This document shows, one piece after another, positions 4,618-9,047 of a stretch of DNA of 9,047 nucleotides (the first letter of the stretch is position 1; each line of letters starts with the position of its first letter). The stretch is from Christensenellaceae bacterium. Its GTDB lineage: Bacteria > Bacillota > Clostridia > Christensenellales > DTU072. The notes under the pieces were generated by a model, which did no database searches, had not been told where the DNA came from, and saw only the letters and a list, made by a program, of their open reading frames with translations. The position numbers were made by a program, and so were the translations under genes. The DNA is taken from assembly GCA_031260775.1 (NCBI GenBank), contig JAISKW010000106.1, positions 1 through 9,047 on the forward strand. The letters are read 5' to 3'.

Positions 4618-5976
4618 GTGTCGCGTTTAGATTCATTTGAAGCCGTTCACTTTATCGGAGGCGGAGGTGTCAGTATGTCCGCTTTGGCAAAACTTATGCT
4701 TTCTCGCGGAAAGAAGGTAACCTGCTCGGACGTTTCCTACTCCAAATACCTTGAGGAATTGGGCGAGAAGGGCGTGCACGTTTACTTAGGCAGCGACGTC
4801 GAAGTTGTTCTGTCGGGCGATTTAACGCGGAAGTTAGTCGTTTACAATGCGGCCATTCCCGAAACCGATGCCGAGCTTGCCGCAGCGCAAAACGCACTTA
4901 TTCCGTGCATACCGCGCGCACATTTCCTATCGGAGGTCGCGCGCGACTATAAATATACGGCATGCGTTTCGGGCACGCACGGCAAAACCACCGCCACGGG
5001 TATGGCGGCGTATATTTTCAAAGCCGCAGGCGCGGAGTTCACCGCACATATTGGCGGCAGCGTCGTGGGAATCGGCAATTTATATACGGGCGGCAGCCTG
5101 CTGTTTTTAACCGAAGCGTGCGAGTACAAGCGCAGTTTTCTCGCCCTGTCCCCCGATTATGCCGTAATCTTAAATGCCGAGGAGGACCACCCCGATACCT
5201 ACAAGGAACAAGACGAGGTGTATGCCGCGTTTGACGAGTTCGTGCAAAAAGTACCTATAAGGGCAAACGTAATAGTTAATTCGGATACCGAATACGGCAA
5301 AAGAGTAGTAGGAGCGACCCGCTTTGCGATACGCGACGAGACCGCCGGTTTCGTAGCAACAGAGCTTAAAGAGTACCGTAACGGCTATTATAGCTTTAAC
5401 ATAACCGAGCAAGGGAATTATGCCTGTGAGGTCAAATTAAAAGTGCCGTGCTTTCACAATATCTACAACGCGCTCGCCGCTTACGCGCTTTGCCGAAGAA
5501 GCGGCGTTTCGGTTGAAAACTGTGTCAAGGGCTTAGACGCATTTCCCGGGGTAGAGCGGAGGTTCGAACGCAAAGGCACGGCAGGACAAGCTGAGGTCTA
5601 CATCGATTATGCGCATCACCCTACCGAAATCGAGGCGACTATCCGTTCCGCAATGCAGCTCAAGCCGAAAAAGCTTATTGTTGTGTTTCAACCTCACACC
5701 TTTTCGCGCACCAAAGCCCTTTTCGATGAGTTTGTTTGCGCTTTTTCCGAGCCGGACAGCGTGTTTATTTTCAAGGAATATGCCGCACGCGAAACGCCTG
5801 TCGACGGACTTAGCGCGCGTGATTTATACGAATCCTTATCCTCACTGCGTTCAAAGGTTAATTATTACGATAATGCCGTTAACCTTGCCGCGCGCCTCAT
5901 AGCCGAGGGCAAGGACGGCGGAATCGTGCTTATTCTCGGCGCGGGAGATATCGATACCCTTGCCGATTTGCTGTGA
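4618..5976 (+). CDS. murC: UDP-N-acetylmuramate--L-alanine ligase MurC
   Basis: MurC is the cytoplasmic ATP-dependent ligase that adds the first L-alanine to UDP-MurNAc in peptidoglycan synthesis. The 452 residues show the whole family pattern: the glycine-rich UDP-binding start FIGGGGVSMSALA (12-24), P-loop GTHGKTT (119-125), EACEYKRSF (166-174), DHPD (190-193), HNIYNALAA (280-288), RRFERKG (314-320), DYAHHPTEI (330-338), QPHTFSRTKAL (358-368) and GAGDID (441-446). The start is GTG: an in-frame TGA ends at 4614 and the next in-frame ATG lies beyond the glycine loop. The GAGG before it is too close for ideal pairing, so initiation may be weak. It diverges from rpmG and converges with trkA. 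I see no clear promoter with good spacing. Confidence 0.96.
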   Translation: MSRLDSFEAVHFIGGGGVSMSALAKLMLSRGKKVTCSDVSYSKYLEELGEKGVHVYLGSDVEVVLSGDLTRKLVVYNAAIPETDAELAAAQNALIPCIPRAHFLSEVARDYKYTACVSGTHGKTTATGMAAYIFKAAGAEFTAHIGGSVVGIGNLYTGGSLLFLTEACEYKRSFLALSPDYAVILNAEEDHPDTYKEQDEVYAAFDEFVQKVPIRANVIVNSDTEYGKRVVGATRFAIRDETAGFVATELKEYRNGYYSFNITEQGNYACEVKLKVPCFHNIYNALAAYALCRRSGVSVENCVKGLDAFPGVERRFERKGTAGQAEVYIDYAHHPTEIEATIRSAMQLKPKKLIVVFQPHTFSRTKALFDEFVCAFSEPDSVFIFKEYAARETPVDGLSARDLYESLSSLRSKVNYYDNAVNLAARLIAEGKDGGIVLILGAGDIDTLADLL

Positions 5977-5978
5977 TA

Positions 5979-7331
5979 CTATTGAAGGATATCGTTCAAA
6001 TCGTCGATAGTTTTTTCGGTTGAAGCGGCAATTAATATGCCGTCGCCGACTTCGATTGTGTCGTTGCCGCGCGGTATAAAGAACACTCCGCCGCGCAAAA
6101 CCCCCGCGACAAGTACTCCGTCTGCGAATGAGATATGCTTTAACGGCTTGCCGAGCGCGCGGAAATTCTTGTCGGCAGAGAACTCCAAAATTGCCGAATC
6201 GTCGTTGATTATGCGGTAGTATTTCATAATTCTGCCGCCCTCCGTGCCCGTCCGCTCGCGGACATATTTGATTATTTTGTTCGCCGTCAAAACGTTCAAG
6301 GACAGCACGCTGTGAACGCCGCCGTTTTCTAAAATTCTCAAATACGAGTCGTTGTCTATGCGCGTTATGACCTTTTTCGCGCCCCGTGCCGCGGCGAAAA
6401 GCGACAGTAAAACGTTTTGTCCGTCGTCGGAGGTCAGCGGAATAAACGCGTCGCAGGTCAATAAACCCTCGTCTAAAAGCAACTCCGTTTCGCTGAATAA
6501 GCCCTCGATTACCTCAACGCCGCGCGGAAATTCAATTGACAGGGTAACGCACCTTGAGTAGTCCTTTTCGATTATTTTTACGCCGATGCCCATCGCGCGG
6601 AGCGATTTCGTCAAATAATAAGTTGCCCGTCCGCCGCCCAAAATCATAACCTTGCGGGCCTTGCGCTGTAAGCCCAACTCCTTAACGAGGGGAAGAACGT
6701 CGTTTTGCGCTATGGCAATGTGTATTTTGTCGCCCTCCAAAAGCTCGAATGCGCCGTTCGGAATGTACGCCTCGCCCGCGCGTTTTACCGCGCATACGAG
6801 AAAACGGAGCTTTGAAATTTGCGGTAATTCAAGGAGTCGTTTGTTTATAAGAGGGCTGTCCGCGCCGAGGGTGACCTCTATTATCGAGCCGTCGCCGTCA
6901 AAAAAGGGTTCGATACTGTTTGCAAGAGGATGTTTTAAGATTTGTGAAATGTAGCGTGCCGCTTCCTGTTCGGGGTTGACAATGAGGTTCAAACCCAATT
7001 CACCGCCCGTAAACAGCGAGAAATATTCGGGGTTGCGGATACGTGCAACGGTCTCTTTTGCGCCGAGTTTTTTTGCGATAATAGAGCAAAGAATATTGAT
7101 TTCGTCGTTTGCCGTTACGCCGATAAACAAGTCGCAATCGGCAATACCGGCGTCTTTTTGCGCCGTTTCGGAGGCGGCGTTGCCGTTGACGACGCGGATA
7201 TCGAAGCTTTCTTTCGCGCGCAAAAAAGTCCGTGTATCCGTTTCGATTGCGGAAACCGTGTGTTTTTCTTTTATGAGCTGTTCGGCTAATTCCTTGCCGA
7301 CAGAACCTAATCCCGCAATTATGATTTTCAA
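5979..7331 (-). CDS. trkA: Trk potassium uptake regulatory subunit TrkA
   Basis: TrkA is the cytoplasmic NAD(H)-binding gating subunit of Trk/Ktr potassium transporters. At 450 residues it is the full double-RCK form: Rossmann domain 1 (about 1-120) with GLGSVG at 7-12 and acidic E30 at the end of the second strand, TrkA-C about 140-215, Rossmann domain 2 from about 226 with GGGRAT at 232-237, and a second TrkA-C about 370-450. In domain 2 the third glycine of GxGxxG is Thr237, so nucleotide binding there may be altered. The start is TTG, 3 nt after the stop of the upstream lipoprotein gene and without a clear Shine-Dalgarno, which suggests translational coupling. No trkH or ktrB channel gene is in the window. 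Its stop lies 2 bp from the stop of convergent murC. Confidence 0.93.
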   Translation of the reverse strand: MKIIIAGLGSVGKELAEQLIKEKHTVSAIETDTRTFLRAKESFDIRVVNGNAASETAQKDAGIADCDLFIGVTANDEINILCSIIAKKLGAKETVARIRNPEYFSLFTGGELGLNLIVNPEQEAARYISQILKHPLANSIEPFFDGDGSIIEVTLGADSPLINKRLLELPQISKLRFLVCAVKRAGEAYIPNGAFELLEGDKIHIAIAQNDVLPLVKELGLQRKARKVMILGGGRATYYLTKSLRAMGIGVKIIEKDYSRCVTLSIEFPRGVEVIEGLFSETELLLDEGLLTCDAFIPLTSDDGQNVLLSLFAAARGAKKVITRIDNDSYLRILENGGVHSVLSLNVLTANKIIKYVRERTGTEGGRIMKYYRIINDDSAILEFSADKNFRALGKPLKHISFADGVLVAGVLRGGVFFIPRGNDTIEVGDGILIAASTEKTIDDLNDILQ

Positions 7332-7334
7332 AGT

Positions 7335-8072
7335 CTACAATATTATTGTGACCACTTTTGAATCGGAGCTAAGCTCCGTCGCGCCGTTGCCCACGGCGTA
7401 AATGGAAATGCGGGCGTTTTTGCCCTCGACCGCGCCGGGGATGACGAAGATATATTTTTGTTCGGTGAGGTCGTAATAAGCAGTATCGCCGCGGGTAATT
7501 AAAACGGGGATAACGGTGACCTCTCTTTTGTTTTCGCCGGTGCCGGTAGTGCCGAGCGCGCCGCCGTCAATAGAGGTGATAACAAGCTGATAGGCAATGG
7601 CTTTGTCGATATCGGCAAAGGTTACGGTTTTGTTAGCGTACTCAACGGAGGGGGTGGAAAGCTTTGCCGGGGAGGAAACCTCGGTTGCATCGAAGCTGAA
7701 TTCGATAATGGTGGGCTTGCCCGCAACGTGGTCTTGACTGCCTTCTTGCGGTTTTGCGGTGACGGAGGCGGTGAAAACGCCGTTGCCGCCCTGCGGAATT
7801 TTGTAGTACAGCGTGTCACCTGCGACGTAAACTACCGAAACGGGTATTTTGACCTCACCGCCTTTTGTGCCGTTCTCCTTAGGCAAGGTAAGCACAATGT
7901 CGTAAGACACCGCATTGGCGATAGCATTCCAATAGATTGTGCCGTTATTGTTAAAATAAACCGCCGGCGAGCCGAGATTTTTGGACGTATCCACACCTTT
8001 GAAAGTGCAACCTACAAGCGCAAGCGTTCCTAAAACGAACGCGGTTATTAACAAAACAAGTTTTTTCTTCAT
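7335..8072 (-). CDS. Putative lipoprotein with two FN3-like repeats
   Basis: The function is not recognised. The 245-residue protein starts MKKKLVLLITAFVLG, a lipoprotein signal with the lipobox ALVGC and acylation site Cys22, so it should be anchored outside the membrane. The mature part has two similar beta-rich modules (about 35-127 and 139-245). Each opens alike (SPAVYFNNNGTIYWNAIANA against TPSVEYANKTVTFADIDKA, then SYDIVLT against AYQLVIT) and shares IPV..GDT.YY (77-90 and 188-200). This resembles the fibronectin-III/Ig-like modules of firmicute surface lipoproteins and points to an internal duplication. An in-frame TTG at 8084 would add four residues; ATG at 8072 gives a normal signal. 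Neither start has a clear Shine-Dalgarno. It is probably cotranscribed with trkA. Confidence 0.75.
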   Translation of the reverse strand: MKKKLVLLITAFVLGTLALVGCTFKGVDTSKNLGSPAVYFNNNGTIYWNAIANAVSYDIVLTLPKENGTKGGEVKIPVSVVYVAGDTLYYKIPQGGNGVFTASVTAKPQEGSQDHVAGKPTIIEFSFDATEVSSPAKLSTPSVEYANKTVTFADIDKAIAYQLVITSIDGGALGTTGTGENKREVTVIPVLITRGDTAYYDLTEQKYIFVIPGAVEGKNARISIYAVGNGATELSSDSKVVTIIL

Positions 8073-8114
8073 ACAACAGTACAAGATACGGCGAACCGCA
8101 CTCTCCGATTATTA

Positions 8115-8144
8115 ATTATACAACGAAAGATATGTCCGCTTAAA
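8115..8144 (-). promoter_or_regulatory. Predicted promoter of the lipoprotein-trkA operon
   Basis: A perfect TATAAT (8120-8115 on the minus strand) lies about 42 bp before the ATG at 8072. The -35 is weak: TTTAAG with an 18-bp spacer or TTAAGC with 17. It lies in the 89 bp between the dehydrogenase stop and the lipoprotein start. Confidence 0.45.
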
Positions 8145-8166
8145 GGCGTTTATAGAGGCGTTTATA
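8144..8166. repeat. 11-bp tandem repeat at the dehydrogenase stop
   Basis: AGGCGTTTATA occurs at 8144-8154 and 8156-8166, separated by one base. The second copy contains the TAA stop (8162-8164) of the dehydrogenase gene; the first duplicates it just downstream. It looks like a local slippage duplication. Confidence 0.6.
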
Positions 8167-8860
8167 ACGACAAACCGCCGTCAACGTTAAGGATTTGTCC
8201 GGTGATAAACGGGTGAGTCGCGAGGAAATATACCGCGTCCGCAACGTCATCAGGTGTACCTATGCGGGTAAGCGGAGTTTGCGAAATCACTTCAGAAATA
8301 TCCGTCTCCGATAAATGTGCGTTCATTTTAGTATTTATCAGCCCCGGCGCGGCGGCGTTTACGGTTATGTTTGAAGGGCCGAATTCCTTCGCTATGGACT
8401 TCGTAAACGCGTTAATTGCGCCCTTCGTTGCACTGTACACGCTTTCGCAGCTTGCGCCGCCCGCGCCTTGAAAGGACGAAATATTTACGATACTGCCGTT
8501 TTTTGCGTTGACCATTGACGGGACGGCGGCTTTTGTTAAATTAATTGTGCCTATTAAATTCGTGTTGATAACTTCGGCAATCTGCTCTTGGGTGTAATCG
8601 GTCAAAAGCCCCCATAAATCAACACCGGCGTTGTTTACAAGCACGTCTATTTTGCCCTCGGCGTCTAAAACGGCGGATATTGCGGTTTTGCAGTCGGAGT
8701 AACACCTCACGTCGCATTTTAAGGTTTTAATGCCGGTTAACTGCGCGGCGGCATCTACGCTCATAAAGTAAAGCGCGTAAACGGTATACCCTTCTTTTTT
8801 GAATTTTTCGGCGCATTTCCTGCCGATTCCCGTCGCGCCCCCCGAAATTACCGCAATCAT
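8162..8860 (-). CDS. Short-chain dehydrogenase/reductase, FabG-like
   Basis: This is a classical SDR of 232 residues, an NAD(P)H-dependent oxidoreductase with a Rossmann fold. Visible motifs are SGGATGIG (6-13, cofactor loop), CDV (49-51), NNAG (76-79), Asn101, the catalytic Ser in NISSFQG (about 129), YSATK with Tyr142/Lys146, the APG turn (171-173) and the C-terminal GQILNVDGGLSL. It resembles 3-oxoacyl-ACP reductase FabG, but no fatty-acid genes are adjacent and FabG-like SDRs act on many substrates, so the substrate is open. The family's usual TG is SG here. The ATG has no Shine-Dalgarno; a TATAAT box sits 6 nt upstream. It diverges from the gene starting at 8974. Confidence 0.9.
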   Translation of the reverse strand: MIAVISGGATGIGRKCAEKFKKEGYTVYALYFMSVDAAAQLTGIKTLKCDVRCYSDCKTAISAVLDAEGKIDVLVNNAGVDLWGLLTDYTQEQIAEVINTNLIGTINLTKAAVPSMVNAKNGSIVNISSFQGAGGASCESVYSATKGAINAFTKSIAKEFGPSNITVNAAAPGLINTKMNAHLSETDISEVISQTPLTRIGTPDDVADAVYFLATHPFITGQILNVDGGLSL

Positions 8861-8866
8861 ACAAGA

Positions 8867-8895
8867 ATTATAACGCTTAAAGCGGGTTTTGAGAA
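8867..8895 (-). promoter_or_regulatory. Predicted promoter of the SDR gene (leaderless)
   Basis: A perfect TATAAT (8872-8867) follows a 17-bp spacer and TTCTCA (8895-8890, four of six). The last -10 base is 7 nt before the A of the ATG, so transcription should start at or next to the start codon. The spacer holds the palindrome CGCTTAAAGCG (8874-8884). Confidence 0.55.
8874..8884. promoter_or_regulatory. 11-bp palindrome in the SDR promoter spacer
   Basis: CGCTTAAAGCG has perfect 5-bp arms, CGCTT and AAGCG, around a central base, between the -35 and -10. A repressor bound here would block the promoter. The related CGCTTAAAG lies at 8137-8145, over the -35 of the lipoprotein promoter. Confidence 0.35.
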
Positions 8896-8898
8896 CTA

Positions 8899-8919
8899 TT
8901 TTACATAAATTTGGTAAAA
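8899..8919. promoter_or_regulatory. Possible operator between divergent genes
   Basis: TTTTAC (8899-8904) and GTAAAA (8914-8919) are perfect 6-bp inverted arms 9 bp apart, between the two predicted divergent promoters. The region is AT-rich, so chance is a real alternative. Confidence 0.25.
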
Positions 8920-8933
8920 AACACGGTTCCCGT

Positions 8934-8962
8934 TTGCTTTGAATTGGTTGCCGTATTAAAAT
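8934..8962 (+). promoter_or_regulatory. Possible promoter of the truncated right-end gene
   Basis: TAAAAT (8957-8962) lies 17 bp after TTGCTT (8934-8939). Transcription would start about 5 nt before the ATG at 8974, giving a nearly leaderless mRNA, in line with the lack of any Shine-Dalgarno there. Confidence 0.3.
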
Positions 8963-8973
8963 AAAACAATAAA

Positions 8974-9047
8974 ATGGATGATATTAAGGTTTACGACGAG
9001 GCAACCCTAACACAACGCATCAAAGACGTTAGGGAAGCCCAAAAGCT
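8974..9047 (+). CDS. Truncated CDS, possible AdhE N-terminus
   Basis: Only the first 24 complete codons are present; the frame is open to the window end. The residues begin MDDIKVYDEATLTQRIKDVR and continue EAQK. An amphipathic helix of the form L..RI..VREAQ is typical of the very start of the aldehyde-dehydrogenase domain of bifunctional acetaldehyde-CoA/alcohol dehydrogenase AdhE in fermentative Firmicutes. This rests on short resemblance only; another protein with a similar helix is possible. No Shine-Dalgarno precedes the ATG. The second ATG at 8978 is out of frame and soon stops. Divergence from an SDR redox gene is compatible with a fermentative role but does not prove it. Confidence 0.5.
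   Translation, partial: MDDIKVYDEATLTQRIKDVREAQK

Noticed and set aside
8137..8148. Shared TGTCCGCTTA near 4562 and 8134 as a regulatory motif
   Set aside because: It is a single 10-bp match in different orientations relative to the genes; chance is sufficient.

Overview
The window looks like a chromosomal segment of a Bacillota/Clostridia-type bacterium, probably uncultured. The evidence is the gene order rpmG-secE-nusG-rplK-rplA-rplJ-rplL, a recognisable L10-leader attenuator before rplJ, purine-rich Shine-Dalgarno sites on several genes, a peptidoglycan ligase (murC) and a short lipobox-type lipoprotein. Assignment below phylum level is inference. No phage, transposase, CRISPR array, rRNA or tRNA was seen.

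Layout. Positions 1-660 hold no gene. They contain a nested tandem repeat: about 90-bp subrepeats alternate as A-B-A-B inside a 290-bp unit that is present twice. Each unit ends in an inverted repeat, and between the two units the stem has changed at paired positions so that pairing is kept. Positions 690-797 carry three successive hairpins after rplL; one of them is a good intrinsic terminator. Positions 798-4413 (minus strand) form the transcription/translation operon rpmG, secE, nusG, rplK, rplA, rplJ, rplL. The L10 leader and its terminator lie between rplA and rplJ. rpoB does not follow within the visible 797 bp. rpmG is only 57 codons, at 4240-4413.

murC (plus strand, GTG start) diverges from rpmG across about 200 bp and converges on trkA, the two stop codons being 2 bp apart. 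trkA (TTG start) follows a two-domain lipoprotein of unknown function after 3 nt, and the two are probably co-transcribed on the minus strand. Upstream of them a FabG-like short-chain dehydrogenase (minus strand) has a TATAAT box 7 nt before its ATG, suggesting a leaderless mRNA. A gene truncated by the window end begins on the plus strand at 8974 and resembles the start of AdhE; the 113 bp between these two divergent genes contains short palindromes.

The ribosomal block supplies SecE for the translocon, NusG for elongation and the L1/L11/L10/L12 stalk region of the 50S subunit, with L10/L12 levels probably set by attenuation in the rplJ leader. MurC, TrkA, the lipoprotein and the dehydrogenase are ordinary cell-wall, potassium and redox functions with no obvious common pathway. 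I found no convincing new protein system. The most unusual element is the structured non-coding repeat array at the left edge.
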